Below are positions 34,475 through 44,180 of a DNA stretch of 64,000 bases, piece after piece. Each line of letters begins with the position of its first letter. Positions within the stretch are counted from its first letter, which is position 1. The stretch is from Chryseobacterium piscicola (GTDB lineage: Bacteria; Bacteroidota; Bacteroidia; Flavobacteriales; Weeksellaceae): positions 124,001-188,000 of the forward strand of contig NZ_FTOJ01000003.1 of the NCBI RefSeq assembly GCF_900156685.1. The letters run 5' to 3'. A program made the translations under genes and the position numbers. The notes under the pieces are model-generated. The model saw only the letters and a list, made by a program, of their open reading frames with translations. It did no database searches and was not told the DNA's origin.

Positions 34475-34613
34475 AATTCAAAATTGGGCTGCTAAGATAA
34501 GATTTTATTATTTTTAAAAATTTATGTTAAATATTAAAATTACATTAACAATCATTTTAATTAATTGATTACAAATTATTTAAATTTTGTAATAAACGTA
34601 TGTTAATATATTT

Positions 34614-34642
34614 TTGCAATTTCGTCAATTTAATTATCTTTG
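34614..34642 (+). promoter_or_regulatory. Promoter of the acyl-CoA dehydrogenase gene
   Basis: TTG at 34614-34616, 18 bp spacer, TATCTTTG at 34635-34642, matching the TTG-N17-23-TAnnTTTG consensus. The ATG at 34664 lies 21 bp further. A second TATTTTTG stands at 34609-34616. Confidence 0.65.
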
Positions 34643-34663
34643 GGCAGAAACTTTTTACAGATT

Positions 34664-35803
34664 ATGAATACAGAAACAATGGATAACATTAAAATGATAG
34701 CCGAGACGGCAAAAGACTTTGCTGAGAAAAACATCAGACCCAATATTATGGAATGGGACGAAAGCCAGACTTTCCCGAAAGAATTGTTTCATCAGTTGGG
34801 GGAAATGGGATTTATGGGAATTGTAATTCCTGAAGAATATGGAGGTTCTGGTCTTGGATATCATGAATATGTAACTATTTTAGATGAGATTTCTCAGGTT
34901 GATCCTTCAATCGGACTTTCTGTAGCAGCTCACAACTCTCTTTGTACCAATCATATATATGAGTTTGCTAATGAAGAGCAAAGACAAAGATGGCTTCCTC
35001 AGCTGGCTTCTGGTAAAGTAATTGGAGCTTGGGGGTTGACGGAGCACAATACAGGATCAGATTCTGGAGGGATGTCTACTACTGCAGTGAAAGACGGTGA
35101 CCATTGGGTAATCAACGGTGCTAAAAACTTTATTACCCACGCTATTTCAGGAGATATTGCTGTAGTAATGACGAGAACCGGAGAGATTGGTGCTAAAAAC
35201 AACTCTACTGCTTTCGTCTTAGAAAAAGGAATGGCAGGGTTTACTTCTGGTAAAAAAGAAAACAAATTGGGAATGAGAGCTTCTGAAACTGCAGAGCTTA
35301 TTTTCGATAACGTACGCGTTTCTGATGCCAATCGTTTAGGTGAAGTTGGAGAAGGCTTCAAGCAGGCAATGAAAATTTTGGATGGTGGTAGAATTTCTAT
35401 TGCTGCACTTAGTTTGGGAACTGCAAGAGGTGCTTACAAAGCAGCTTTGAAATATGCTAAAGAAAGAAAACAGTTCGGAAAATCAATCTCTGAGTTTCAG
35501 GCTATTAATTTTATGTTGGCAGATATGGCAACAGAAATTGACGCTGCAGAATTGTTGATCCAAAGAGCTTCTACACTTAAAAACGCAAAACAAAAAATGA
35601 CCAAAGAAGGTGCAATGGCAAAATTGTATGCTTCTGAAGCTTGCGTAAGAATATCAAACAACGCCGTTCAAATCTTCGGAGGTTATGGCTATACAAAAGA
35701 TTTCCCTGCAGAAAAATTCTATAGAGATTCTAAACTGTGTACAATCGGAGAAGGAACTTCAGAAATTCAAAGATTAGTAATCGGTAGAGATATTACTAAA
35801 TAA
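34664..35803 (+). CDS. Acyl-CoA dehydrogenase
   Basis: 379 residues from ATG 34664. FAD enzyme of fatty or branched acyl-CoA oxidation, passing electrons to ETF. Visible: the acyl-CoA dehydrogenase signature GAWGLTEHNTGSDSGGM, the FAD-contact block NGAKNFITHAISGD, YAKERKQFGKSISEFQAI, QIFGGYGYTKDFPAEKFYRD, and the C-terminal IGEGTSEIQRL whose Glu before GT is the catalytic base of the short/medium-chain type. A TTG eight codons upstream opens a longer ORF but is the end of a TATCTTTG promoter box, so I reject it. Single gene with a terminator; the chain-length preference is not visible. Confidence 0.93.
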   Translation: MNTETMDNIKMIAETAKDFAEKNIRPNIMEWDESQTFPKELFHQLGEMGFMGIVIPEEYGGSGLGYHEYVTILDEISQVDPSIGLSVAAHNSLCTNHIYEFANEEQRQRWLPQLASGKVIGAWGLTEHNTGSDSGGMSTTAVKDGDHWVINGAKNFITHAISGDIAVVMTRTGEIGAKNNSTAFVLEKGMAGFTSGKKENKLGMRASETAELIFDNVRVSDANRLGEVGEGFKQAMKILDGGRISIAALSLGTARGAYKAALKYAKERKQFGKSISEFQAINFMLADMATEIDAAELLIQRASTLKNAKQKMTKEGAMAKLYASEACVRISNNAVQIFGGYGYTKDFPAEKFYRDSKLCTIGEGTSEIQRLVIGRDITK

Positions 35804-35828
35804 ATTAGTATTTTTTTTGTTTAACACT

Positions 35829-35866
35829 GAAAACCGTCTTTTAATTAAGATGGTTTTCTTTTTTTA
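35829..35866 (+). terminator. Terminator of the acyl-CoA dehydrogenase gene
   Basis: GAAAACCGTCTT / AAGATGGTTTTC (one G-U pair) with a 6-base loop, followed by seven T. Confidence 0.9.
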
Positions 35867-36026
35867 ATTTAAAATTTTAATTATCTCAATAAGAGTTAAT
35901 GTATATTTTGTTATTCTTATTCATAATTGTATTTAAGTTAATTAAGTTCAATGTATCGCATATTAGTTTATACAAATAATCTAAATTATTCTTAATTAAT
36001 TTACATTTTCATAAAGTAAATTTTAA

Positions 36027-36034
36027 TAGCTTTG
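36027..36034 (+). promoter_or_regulatory. Minus-7 box TAGCTTTG for the reprolysin-like gene
   Basis: TAGCTTTG 27 bases before ATG 36062. The TTG inside it (36032) opens the longest ORF but is promoter, not start codon. Confidence 0.5.
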
Positions 36035-36061
36035 GATTTTCTCAAACAAAATAAGATTTAT

Positions 36062-38992
36062 ATGAAAAAACAACTATTGGTCATTGGGATGCTTACATCT
36101 TGCATTTCATTTGCGCAAACAGATCAGCTTTGGTCTAGCACTTTTGCAAAATCTAATTCTGAAATTATTGAAAACAAAACCTCACTCCTCAGTCCCAAAA
36201 TTTATGCACTAGACTTTAACGGATTAAAAAATGCTTTAGCAAAAGCTCCAAAAAGACTGTCTGTAGGAGAAAAATCTGAAATTATCATCTCTTTTCCAAA
36301 TTCTGAGGGTAAAATGGAAAATTTTAAAGTAAGAGAAAACTCAAACTTTGATCCCGCTCTTTCTGCAAAATACCCAGATATCAAATCTTATGTAGGCGAT
36401 GGTTTAGATAATTCAAATTCTACCATTTATTTCAGTATTTCGTCACTCGGTTTATCTTCAATGGAAATTTATGGCAACAAATCTGCAGTATTCATCGAAC
36501 CTTACACTAAAGATCTTTTAACCTATGCTGTTTATAAAAAATCTGATAAAAAATCTGATTTAAATCCTTTCGAATGCAGCGTTATAGATGTTGCCCAAAA
36601 AGGAATTTCAAATAATAATAGCTTAGTTTTAAGGCCAAATGCCGACGATGCTAAATTGAGAACTTTCAGATTAGCATTATCAACTACCGGTGAATACACT
36701 ACTTATTTTGGAGGAACCAAAGCCAACGCCTTAGCTGCTATAAACAATACAATGACCCGTGTTAACGGTGTTTTTGAGAAAGATTTTTCCGCAAGAATGG
36801 TTTTGATTAGCAATAATGACGCTGTAATTTATACCAACGCATCTACAGATCCTTATTCTCCATCATCACAATTGAGCAACTGGAATTCTCAACTTCAATC
36901 CACTCTAACTTCGGTAATTGGTGAAGCTAATTACGATGTTGGGCACTTGTTCGGAGCTTCCGGTGGTGGTGGAAATGCAGGTTGCATAGGATGTGTATGT
37001 GTGAATGGTTCTAAAGGCAGTGGCTATACTTCGCCAAATGATGGAATTCCTTCGGGGGATAATTTTGATATTGATTATGTTGCTCACGAATTGGGGCATC
37101 AGTTTGGAGGAAACCATACTTTCTCACACAGTAATGAAGGAACGGGCGTGAATATGGAAACCGGCTCAGGGTCTACAATCATGGGTTATGCAGGGATTAC
37201 CGCTCAGGATGTTCAGTTGCATTCAGATCCTTTTTTCCATGCAGTAAGTATTCAACAAATTACAGATAATATCAAAGCTAAAACCTGCCCAACCACTACT
37301 AATACAGGAAACGCAATTCCTACAGCTAATGCAGGTCTAGATTATACTATTCCTAAAGGAACTCCATTCATGTTGACGGGTACTGGAACAGATGCCAATG
37401 GTGATGCTTTAACCTACATTTGGGAACAAATGAACAATGCTTCGTCGTCTCAAACGGCTGCCAATTCAGCAGCCAGTGCTACAAAAGCTACAGGGCCTAC
37501 TTTTAGATCTTGGGCTCCACAGCTAACGCCTACAAGATATTTACCACAAATGGCGTCTGTTTTAGCAGGTGCTACTACAACTGCTGGTTCAGAAATCACT
37601 GTAGAAGCTTTATCAAATGTAGCAAGATCTTATAATTTCAGATTTACAGTTCGGGATAATAAGTCTGGAGGATCGGGAAATAATTCAGATGACACTGTGA
37701 TTACTGTAAACGGAACTGCAGGGCCTTTTAGTGTGAGTTCTCAAAACTCTGCAACCTCTTATACAGGAGGAACTTCTCAAACTGTTAATTGGATCGTTGC
37801 CGGAACTACAGCAAACGACGTGAATGCTACCAATGTAGATATTCTTTGGTCTACAAATTCAGGAATTACATGGACGACGCTTTTGGCCGCAACTCCAAAC
37901 GATGGTTCTCAGGCAGTAATTATTCCAAATGTTTCTACCACAACCGGAAGGATTATGGTGAAAGGCTCAAACCATATTTTCTTTGATGTCAACAATGCCA
38001 ATATCACAGTAAATGCAGGCTCGGGAACTGTTGATACTACTCCACCGACAGCTCCTGCATTGGTTGCTTCGGGAACAACTTCTACAAGCACAAGTCTTGC
38101 ATGGTCGGGCGCTACAGATGCTGTGGGCGTAACGGGGTATGGTGTTTATCAAGGTGCTTCTATGATTGGTTCTACATTATCTACAACTTACACTGTTACA
38201 AGCTTAGCACCTTCCACTACGTATAGTTTTAATGTAAAAGCTAAAGATGCAGCAGGAAATATTTCAACTGCAAGCAACTCGGTAAGTGTTACAACTTTGG
38301 CGGGAACTACCGTTTCTTATTGCTCTGCTGCAGCTACTAATACTGCAGATGAAAGAATTGGAAATGTGAAATTCGGAACGATTAATAACACTTCTACAGG
38401 AACAGCAGGTTATGAAAATTTTACTGCAATTTCTACGAATGTTATAAGAGGAAGTGCGTATTCCATCTCGGTAACTCCGGTTTGGGCTGCAACTAAATAT
38501 AACGAAGCATATTCTGTCTATATTGACTACAACAAAGATGGCGATTTTTCCGACAGCGGCGAATTGGCTTGGTCTAAAACAGCTTCACAAACATCTCCAG
38601 CTACAGGATCTATCACGATTCCTTCCGCTGCAACCTTGGGAGCAACCAGGATGAGAGTGATGATGCAGTATAATGCTTTACCATCTTCATCTTGTGGATC
38701 TTACACTTACGGACAAGTTGAAGATTATACTTTGAATATTGTTTCGGCTGGAAGAAATAACGATGTAGATACCGAAAACTTGTTTACTAACATTAAATTG
38801 TATCCGAATCCTGCGAAAGATATTATAAATGTTTCTACAACAACAAATGAAGATTACAAAATCTTCGATATGGGCGGAAAAGTAATCATTTCAGGAAAGC
38901 TCCAAAGAGGTTCGGCTAATGTGAGTAATTTAATCAAAGGTGCTTACGTAATACAGGTAGGAGAAATTTCTAAAAGATTTATTAAAAACTAA
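36062..38992 (+). CDS. Secreted reprolysin-like (metzincin) protease, T9SS cargo
   Basis: 976 residues from ATG 36062 with signal MKKQLLVIGMLTSCISFAQ. A propeptide-like region (to about 185) is followed by an M12B-type catalytic domain with the metzincin motif HELGHQFGGNH at 342-352 and the Met-turn region STIMGYAG. After it come Ig/PKD-like modules, an FN3 domain (PPTAPALVASG through TYSFNVKAKD), a GEVED domain (YSVYIDYNKDGDFSD to GQVEDYTLNI) and the T9SS tail (KLYPNPAKDI to the end). An extracellular, calcium-binding-looking protease for polymer degradation. The start at the second candidate is chosen because the first (TTG 36032) overlaps the promoter box. Confidence 0.92.
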   Translation: MKKQLLVIGMLTSCISFAQTDQLWSSTFAKSNSEIIENKTSLLSPKIYALDFNGLKNALAKAPKRLSVGEKSEIIISFPNSEGKMENFKVRENSNFDPALSAKYPDIKSYVGDGLDNSNSTIYFSISSLGLSSMEIYGNKSAVFIEPYTKDLLTYAVYKKSDKKSDLNPFECSVIDVAQKGISNNNSLVLRPNADDAKLRTFRLALSTTGEYTTYFGGTKANALAAINNTMTRVNGVFEKDFSARMVLISNNDAVIYTNASTDPYSPSSQLSNWNSQLQSTLTSVIGEANYDVGHLFGASGGGGNAGCIGCVCVNGSKGSGYTSPNDGIPSGDNFDIDYVAHELGHQFGGNHTFSHSNEGTGVNMETGSGSTIMGYAGITAQDVQLHSDPFFHAVSIQQITDNIKAKTCPTTTNTGNAIPTANAGLDYTIPKGTPFMLTGTGTDANGDALTYIWEQMNNASSSQTAANSAASATKATGPTFRSWAPQLTPTRYLPQMASVLAGATTTAGSEITVEALSNVARSYNFRFTVRDNKSGGSGNNSDDTVITVNGTAGPFSVSSQNSATSYTGGTSQTVNWIVAGTTANDVNATNVDILWSTNSGITWTTLLAATPNDGSQAVIIPNVSTTTGRIMVKGSNHIFFDVNNANITVNAGSGTVDTTPPTAPALVASGTTSTSTSLAWSGATDAVGVTGYGVYQGASMIGSTLSTTYTVTSLAPSTTYSFNVKAKDAAGNISTASNSVSVTTLAGTTVSYCSAAATNTADERIGNVKFGTINNTSTGTAGYENFTAISTNVIRGSAYSISVTPVWAATKYNEAYSVYIDYNKDGDFSDSGELAWSKTASQTSPATGSITIPSAATLGATRMRVMMQYNALPSSSCGSYTYGQVEDYTLNIVSAGRNNDVDTENLFTNIKLYPNPAKDIINVSTTTNEDYKIFDMGGKVIISGKLQRGSANVSNLIKGAYVIQVGEISKRFIKN

Positions 38993-39013
38993 ATAACTGT
39001 AATTAACTTTAAT

Positions 39014-39043
39014 AAGGCTGTTCGGAAACGAGCAGCTTTTTTC
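39014..39043 (+). terminator. Terminator of the reprolysin-like gene
   Basis: AAGGCTGTTC / GAGCAGCTT hairpin (with G-U pairs) and a run of six T, 21 bp past the stop. Confidence 0.75.
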
Positions 39044-39137
39044 ATGATGCATAAATGATAGGAGATTCTATTTCTGTTTATAAATAAATCATACATTATT
39101 TATTAATTAGCAATGATGTTTTGTCATTCCTAATATT

Positions 39138-39145
39138 TATATTTG
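39138..39145 (+). promoter_or_regulatory. Minus-7 box TATATTTG
   Basis: TATATTTG 22 bases before ATG 39168; head of the MazG-like / thioredoxin / DUF4230 / small-protein cluster. Confidence 0.5.
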
Positions 39146-39167
39146 TCTAAATTTTATTAAAATATTC

Positions 39168-39635
39168 ATGGAAAAGATAGACAGCCTCAATCAAGTTGCA
39201 GAATTTCATACAACTTTCAAAGCCCCTATTCTAGACACGCCAACAATCCCATCAATGGATCGTTGTAACCTAAGAGTTGAACTTTTACAAGAGGAATTAA
39301 ACGAATTGAAACAGGCTATCGCAGATAATGATATCGTAGAAATTGCTGATGCTTTATGTGATTTGCAGTACGTTTTGAGCGGTGCAGTTTTAGAATTTGG
39401 GCTAGGCGAAAAATTTGTAGAACTATTTAATGAAGTTCAACGATCAAATATGTCTAAAGCTTGTGATAATGAGACCCAGGCAAAAGAGACGGTAGATTTT
39501 TATAAAGAAAAAGAAGTAGAATCGTTCTACGAAAAATCAGGAGAAAAATTTAATGTTTACAGAAAAACTGATCATAAAGTTTTGAAAAATAAACACTATT
39601 CTCCCGCAGATTTAAAACATATTTTAGACAAATAG
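39168..39635 (+). CDS. MazG-like nucleotide pyrophosphohydrolase
   Basis: 155 residues. All-alpha NTP-PPase fold: RVELLQEELNELKQAI and VEIADALCDLQYVLSG supply the ExxE and ExxD metal-binding pairs of the MazG/HisE superfamily. Such proteins hydrolyse (d)NTPs or modified nucleotides to monophosphate and pyrophosphate. Often named phosphoribosyl-ATP pyrophosphohydrolase-like, but the true his enzyme is in the his operon, so a house-cleaning or related role is more likely. First gene of a tight cluster, 1 bp before the thioredoxin-fold gene. Confidence 0.82.
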   Translation: MEKIDSLNQVAEFHTTFKAPILDTPTIPSMDRCNLRVELLQEELNELKQAIADNDIVEIADALCDLQYVLSGAVLEFGLGEKFVELFNEVQRSNMSKACDNETQAKETVDFYKEKEVESFYEKSGEKFNVYRKTDHKVLKNKHYSPADLKHILDK

Positions 39636-39636
39636 T

Positions 39637-40200
39637 ATGAAAAAAATTATCAGAAATATTTTTGCAGCGTCCTGCATTATCTTGGCTTCCCAGCAAATGG
39701 TTGCTCAAAAAGTGGTAGTTAATAGAGAAGTTGAAACTACAGAAGATGGTAAAATGCTTTTAGGACATCAGCTGAAAGATCAATTCTTAAAAGAACCATA
39801 TTCTAATTGGTTTGTGAAAGAACGTGACGAGTATGCTTTAGACCAAAATGCTATTAAAGATTTAAGAAAAGCTAAACTCTCAAGCTATAGCCTTATCGTT
39901 TTTATGGGAACTTGGTGCGAAGATAGCCACAGAGATTTCCCTCGTTTGATGAGAATTTTAGATGAATTAAAATATCCTGACGGAAAACTTACCATCATTG
40001 CGGTTAATAAAAAGAAAGAATCACCAACAGGTGATGAGGGAATTTACAACATCCAAAAAGTTCCTACAATTATCGTTCAAAAATATGGCAAGGAAATTGG
40101 TAGAATTATAGAAATGCCTACTACAGGATATATTGAGAGAGATTTGGTAGATATTTTAAAGAAAGATGATAAATCTGTCATCAAAGAAATTTTTAAATAA
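39637..40200 (+). CDS. Exported thioredoxin-fold protein with a single-Cys site
   Basis: 187 residues with signal peptide MKKIIRNIFAASCIILASQQMVAQ. Thioredoxin fold with IVFMGTWCEDSHRDFPRLM where CxxC is expected, giving Cys-Glu-Asp-Ser, so only the N-terminal cysteine remains, and a cis-proline region VPTIIVQKYG. Probably a periplasmic monothiol reductase or isomerase, or a non-redox binding protein; flavobacteria have many WCxDS variants. It sits between the MazG-like and DUF4230 genes with 1 and 5 bp gaps, so the three are one operon. Confidence 0.8.
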   Translation: MKKIIRNIFAASCIILASQQMVAQKVVVNREVETTEDGKMLLGHQLKDQFLKEPYSNWFVKERDEYALDQNAIKDLRKAKLSSYSLIVFMGTWCEDSHRDFPRLMRILDELKYPDGKLTIIAVNKKKESPTGDEGIYNIQKVPTIIVQKYGKEIGRIIEMPTTGYIERDLVDILKKDDKSVIKEIFK

Positions 40201-40205
40201 CAGTC

Positions 40206-40811
40206 TTGAAAAACGTTAAATTACCTATCGCATTTTTAGCAGGAATTCTGCTGATGACAGTATTGTTTTTTAGTTTTAAATCTTGTTTTAAATCATCAGA
40301 CAAAACTGAAACTTCAGATTATTATCTCATTACCAACCAAATTTCTAAGATGAATAAAATGGTAGTAATGGAGCAAAATACTTCCGAAATACAGAAAACA
40401 AAGTACAGCTATACTTTTTTGGGTGCTGAAATGACGAGTACAAATATTGTTACGTATACTAAAACCAATGCACAAGTTTCGTATGATCTTAATAAGATGA
40501 AAATAGAGGTGGATTCTATTAATAAGAAACTCATCATTAAAGAAATCCCCGATCCAGACATTAGAATTACGCCAAGTGTGGAGATTCAGTCGATGGACGA
40601 TTCTTTTACGCACAGGATTACAGAGAAAGATGTGAAAAGCGTTACTCAGAAAGCAAAAACAGCTGCTGTAAAATCAATTGATCAAAACAGACTTCGCAAC
40701 GAAGGAAGAACGCAACTTATAGAAAATTTAAATAATATTTTCGTTTTGGCAAAGGCTTTGAACTATAAAATCGAAGATCAATCCGGAAAACTCGGAATTC
40801 TTGGAATTTAA
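40206..40811 (+). CDS. DUF4230 membrane-anchored protein
   Basis: 201 residues. A single N-terminal membrane helix (LPIAFLAGILLMTVLFFSF) is followed by an extracytoplasmic domain with the DUF4230 pattern (SKMNKMVVMEQNTSEIQK, then IIKEIPDPDIRITPSVEIQS). Function unknown. The start is TTG at 40206, 5 bp after the previous stop; no ATG in frame lies before the membrane helix and no promoter box overlaps, so here the TTG is credible. Confidence 0.8.
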   Translation: MKNVKLPIAFLAGILLMTVLFFSFKSCFKSSDKTETSDYYLITNQISKMNKMVVMEQNTSEIQKTKYSYTFLGAEMTSTNIVTYTKTNAQVSYDLNKMKIEVDSINKKLIIKEIPDPDIRITPSVEIQSMDDSFTHRITEKDVKSVTQKAKTAAVKSIDQNRLRNEGRTQLIENLNNIFVLAKALNYKIEDQSGKLGILGI

Positions 40812-40823
40812 AAATTCAAAATT

Positions 40824-41009
40824 ATGGATTCGAAAGACATTAATAAAAAGAAAGAGTCTGCTAATTCTGCAGAAACAAAAAAACAAAATGAAGACTTCCG
40901 AGATATTCCGGCGTCTTCAGAAAAACAAAACCCTTCTGATGTTGATAAAGAAGATATTCAAAAATATTCAAAAAACAACAAATCGGGAAAAACAGATAAT
41001 ACTAAGTGA
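40824..41009 (+). CDS. Small hydrophilic Lys/Asp/Ser-rich protein
   Basis: 61 residues (MDSKDINKKKESANSAETKK and onward), highly charged with no hydrophobic core, probably disordered. It starts 12 bp after the DUF4230 stop and its own stop codon TGA lies inside the terminator hairpin loop region, so it is the last gene of the cluster. A longer ORF in another frame (40801-41037) runs through the terminator and has unnatural composition, so I prefer this frame. No recognised family. Confidence 0.55.
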   Translation: MDSKDINKKKESANSAETKKQNEDFRDIPASSEKQNPSDVDKEDIQKYSKNNKSGKTDNTK

Positions 41010-41028
41010 AAACTTAGTATTTTTTTTA
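40998..41028 (+). terminator. Terminator of the MazG-like operon
   Basis: AATACTAAGT / ACTTAGTATT with a GAAA tetraloop and a T8 run. Confidence 0.9.
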
Positions 41029-42000
41029 AGTCCATAATCTTTTTATGAAATCTAAAGCATTTTTATGGCTAATTTTCTCCATGATTTCAGAAGAAAATTC
41101 TTCATTTAATCTGTTGTTAATTGCATTGTAAGCTGTAGCATTTTCAAAATCTTTGAAAAAGAAAGGATACCTAGATTTATCTGGATGATTTTTATCAAAA
41201 AAGAAATCAGCTCCATACGCCATATTATCTCCTGCGCCTAAATGTAAACCATGTTGAATATGTTCATAAAATCTTTCCGGATGCTCTACATCAATATAAT
41301 CTCTAATAAAATTCAATCCAATTAATCCTTTTCTGGCGATCATTTCATTAACCAATTCATCAGGAAGATTTCTGTTGTTTTTATAAATCGTTCTGAAATT
41401 TGAATGACTAGCCAAAACTGAAATTTTATAATTTCTTTGATCAATATAATTCAGTATATCATAAGCTAACTGATCGCTTGTATGAGCAAAATCTATAGCA
41501 ATTTTCTTCTCATTTAAATAGTCTATCAATACTTTTCCGTCAGGTTTTAAACCTGCTTCAGAATTATTTCCTCCTCCAAAGCGATTTTCATCATGATGAG
41601 TTAGGCTTATATAAAAAAGTTTTTTTGTATTCTGAATGATTTTTTCTAAATTTTCAAAACCTTTGTTCAATGGGGAATTTTCTTCACAAAAACAAGAAGC
41701 GTTTTCTATAGAAGCTAATATTCCTACTCTACTTCTATTCTCCAAATCATCGTAATTATTAAGATTAAAATGGAAAAAATTAGAATCTTCTATTAATTTA
41801 CCGAAAATTTCACTTTGTTGTAAAGCTAAAAAACAACTGTTTTTAGAAGTAGGAGCATAAATTGCCATTGTCTGCAATCTTACATTTCCTTCTTTCAGAA
41901 AAGGCAAAGAACAGCCCAATTCTTTGTCATCAAGTTTAATATCTGCTCTTAATAAATAATATAATAGGTCACAATGCAAGTCTATATTGAGGTTATTCAT
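41026..42000 (-). CDS. Membrane dipeptidase, peptidase family M19
   Basis: 324 residues. Zinc-dependent dipeptidase of the renal dipeptidase type. Metal motifs are visible: NIDLHCDLLYYL (His9, Asp11), ASIENASCF (bridging Glu), ISLTHHDENRFGGG (His of the second metal), VLASHSNFRTI, and GADFFFDKNHP near the end. No signal peptide is evident, so it may act in the cytoplasm, unlike mammalian homologues. Convergent with the upstream operon. The substrate (dipeptide, possibly D-residue containing) is not predictable from sequence alone. Confidence 0.9.
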   Translation of the reverse strand: MNNLNIDLHCDLLYYLLRADIKLDDKELGCSLPFLKEGNVRLQTMAIYAPTSKNSCFLALQQSEIFGKLIEDSNFFHFNLNNYDDLENRSRVGILASIENASCFCEENSPLNKGFENLEKIIQNTKKLFYISLTHHDENRFGGGNNSEAGLKPDGKVLIDYLNEKKIAIDFAHTSDQLAYDILNYIDQRNYKISVLASHSNFRTIYKNNRNLPDELVNEMIARKGLIGLNFIRDYIDVEHPERFYEHIQHGLHLGAGDNMAYGADFFFDKNHPDKSRYPFFFKDFENATAYNAINNRLNEEFSSEIMEKISHKNALDFIKRLWT

Positions 42001-42082
42001 AATTTGTTTTTTTAATATTTACTTTAAATAAAATGAATTTTTCACGAGTTTCAACATTAATTCTCAATTCAAATATATGGTT

Positions 42083-42116
42083 TTGTTCGGTTTTAAATAA
42101 AAAAAGCGTATTTTTG
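42083..42116 (+). promoter_or_regulatory. Promoter of thrS
   Basis: TTG at 42083-42085, 23 bp spacer, TATTTTTG at 42109-42116. The ATG follows 24 bp later, so there is no room for a long leader or T-box. Confidence 0.65.
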
Positions 42117-42140
42117 CAACCTAAAATTTCTTAGTAAACA

Positions 42141-44078
42141 ATGATAAAAATTACCCTTCCAGACCAAAGCGTCAGAGAATTTGAAGGAGAAGTAACTCCT
42201 TTAGAGGTGGCAAAATCTATAAGCGAGGGATTGGCTAGAAATACCATTTCCGCAATTGTAAACGGCACACAAACAGAAGTTACCACGCCTATCACCACAG
42301 ATTCTACGATACAGCTTTTAACCTGGAATGACGATCTTGGAAAGAAAGCTTTTTGGCATTCTTCGGCGCATCTTTTGGCGCAAGCAATCATGGAATTTTA
42401 TCCCAATGCTAAGCTTACAATTGGCCCAGCAATTGAAAATGGATTTTACTATGATGTAGATTTCGGTGACGAAACTTTATCTGAAAAAGATTTTGAAAAG
42501 ATTGAAAAGAAAGTTTTAGAAAATGCTAAAAAAGGATCTACATTCTCTCTATATCCAGTTTCAAAAGAAGAAGCTTTAAAAACATACGCAGATAATCCGT
42601 ACAAAGTTGAATTAATCTCCAACCTTAATGATGGAGAAATCACTTTTGTAACGCACGATAATTTCACAGATCTTTGTCGTGGAGGGCACATTCCAAACAC
42701 AGCGATTGTAAAGGCTTTCAAAGTTTTGAATGCAGCAGGAGCTTATTGGAGAGGAAATGAAAAAAATCCTCAGTTGACCAGGGTGTATGGTATTTCTTTC
42801 CCAAAACAAAAGGAACTATCCGAGCATCTTGAGAGATTAGAAGAAGCTAAAAGAAGAGATCACAGAAAATTGGGTAAAGAACTTGGGATTTTTGCCTTTT
42901 CCGAAAAAGTAGGTGCTGGCTTGCCTTTATGGTTGCCAAAGGGTGCTTCTTTAAGAAAAAAATTAGAAAATTTCCTTTCTGCTGCTCAGAAAAAAGCAGG
43001 TTACGAATTTGTAGTGTCTCCGCACATTGGAGCTAAAGAATTATATGTAACTTCAGGACATTGGGATAAATACGGAGCCGACAGTTTTCAGCCTATCAAA
43101 ACGCCCAATGAAGGAGAAGAATTTATGCTGAAGCCTATGAACTGCCCACATCATTGTGAGATTTACAAAACTTCACAATGGAGCTATAGAGATTTACCAA
43201 AAAGATATGCAGAATTCGGGACAGTTTACAGATATGAGCAGAGTGGCGAGCTTCACGGCTTAACGAGAGTTCGTGGGTTTACTCAAGATGATGCCCATTT
43301 ATTTTGTACTCCGGATCAGCTGATGGATGAGTTTAAGAAAACAATAGATTTGGTTCTGTATGTTTTTGGATCATTAGGTTTTGCAGACTTTACAGCTCAG
43401 ATTTCTTTAAGAGATCCAGAGAACAAAGAGAAATATATAGGAACCGACGAAAACTGGGAGAAAGCAGAAAACGCAATTGTAACTGCAGCAAAGGAAAAAG
43501 GTTTAAATACTGTTACAGAATATGGTGAAGCGGCATTCTATGGTCCAAAATTGGATTTCATGGTAAAAGATGCTTTGGGAAGAAAATGGCAGTTGGGGAC
43601 TATTCAGGTAGATTACAACTTGCCTGAAAGATTTGATCTTTGGTATACAGGAAGTGATGGTGAAAAACACAGACCAGTAATGATTCACAGAGCGCCATTT
43701 GGCTCTTTAGAAAGATTTATTGCTATTTTGATAGAAAATACAGCAGGAGATTTTCCTTTGTGGTTGGCTCCGGATCAGTTTATCATCCTTCCGATTAGTG
43801 AAAAATATGTAGATTATGCTAAAAAAGTTTCTCAACTTTTAGAAAATCACGACATTAGCGGTTTGATAGATGAGAGAAATGAAAAAACGGGTAAAAAAAT
43901 CCGTGATGCTGAGCTGAATAAAATTCCATTTATGATTATTGTAGGAGAAAATGAGGAAGGTGATGGTACGATTTCTGTAAGAAGACGTGGTGAAGGAGAT
44001 CTTGGAGCAATGAGCATTGATAATTTTGTTGCTTACTTTAAAGAAGCATCTAAAACAGGATTTGAATTTCGTGGATAG
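42141..44078 (+). CDS. thrS: Threonyl-tRNA synthetase
   Basis: 645 residues. Charges tRNA-Thr and edits mischarged serine. Order: TGS domain (about 1-62), editing (SAD) domain with [10 protein letters not shown] and [11 protein letters not shown], class II catalytic core with the zinc ligand motif [10 protein letters not shown] (Cys335), [21 protein letters not shown] and [26 protein letters not shown], and a C-terminal anticodon-binding domain ([15 protein letters not shown] onward). Full length. Followed by infC, rpmI and rplT in the widely conserved order. Confidence 0.98.
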   Translation: MIKITLPDQSVREFEGEVTPLEVAKSISEGLARNTISAIVNGTQTEVTTPITTDSTIQLLTWNDDLGKKAFWHSSAHLLAQAIMEFYPNAKLTIGPAIENGFYYDVDFGDETLSEKDFEKIEKKVLENAKKGSTFSLYPVSKEEALKTYADNPYKVELISNLNDGEITFVTHDNFTDLCRGGHIPNTAIVKAFKVLNAAGAYWRGNEKNPQLTRVYGISFPKQKELSEHLERLEEAKRRDHRKLGKELGIFAFSEKVGAGLPLWLPKGASLRKKLENFLSAAQKKAGYEFVVSPHIGAKELYVTSGHWDKYGADSFQPIKTPNEGEEFMLKPMNCPHHCEIYKTSQWSYRDLPKRYAEFGTVYRYEQSGELHGLTRVRGFTQDDAHLFCTPDQLMDEFKKTIDLVLYVFGSLGFADFTAQISLRDPENKEKYIGTDENWEKAENAIVTAAKEKGLNTVTEYGEAAFYGPKLDFMVKDALGRKWQLGTIQVDYNLPERFDLWYTGSDGEKHRPVMIHRAPFGSLERFIAILIENTAGDFPLWLAPDQFIILPISEKYVDYAKKVSQLLENHDISGLIDERNEKTGKKIRDAELNKIPFMIIVGENEEGDGTISVRRRGEGDLGAMSIDNFVAYFKEASKTGFEFRG

Positions 44079-44130
44079 TTTTAGCTAAAAACTAATAGAC
44101 TTTACCATAGAATTCATTATATTTATAAAA

Positions 44131-44148
44131 AATTAGCTAAAGCTAATT
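44131..44148 (+). promoter_or_regulatory. Hairpin AATTAGCT-AA-AGCTAATT in the infC leader
   Basis: A perfect inverted repeat in the mRNA leader, 32 bases before the proposed AUA start of infC. It has no T-run, so it is not a simple terminator. A similar TTAGCTAA motif recurs in the rpmI leader. Confidence 0.5.
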
Positions 44149-44180
44149 AAGATAGAGATTAACCAATAAATAATAATACA

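Noticed and set aside
34999..35361. 120-codon reverse ORF
   Set aside because: Antisense inside the acyl-CoA dehydrogenase gene.
40801..41037. 78-codon ORF after DUF4230
   Set aside because: It runs through the terminator hairpin and T-run; the 61-codon ORF at 40824 in another frame is the better candidate.
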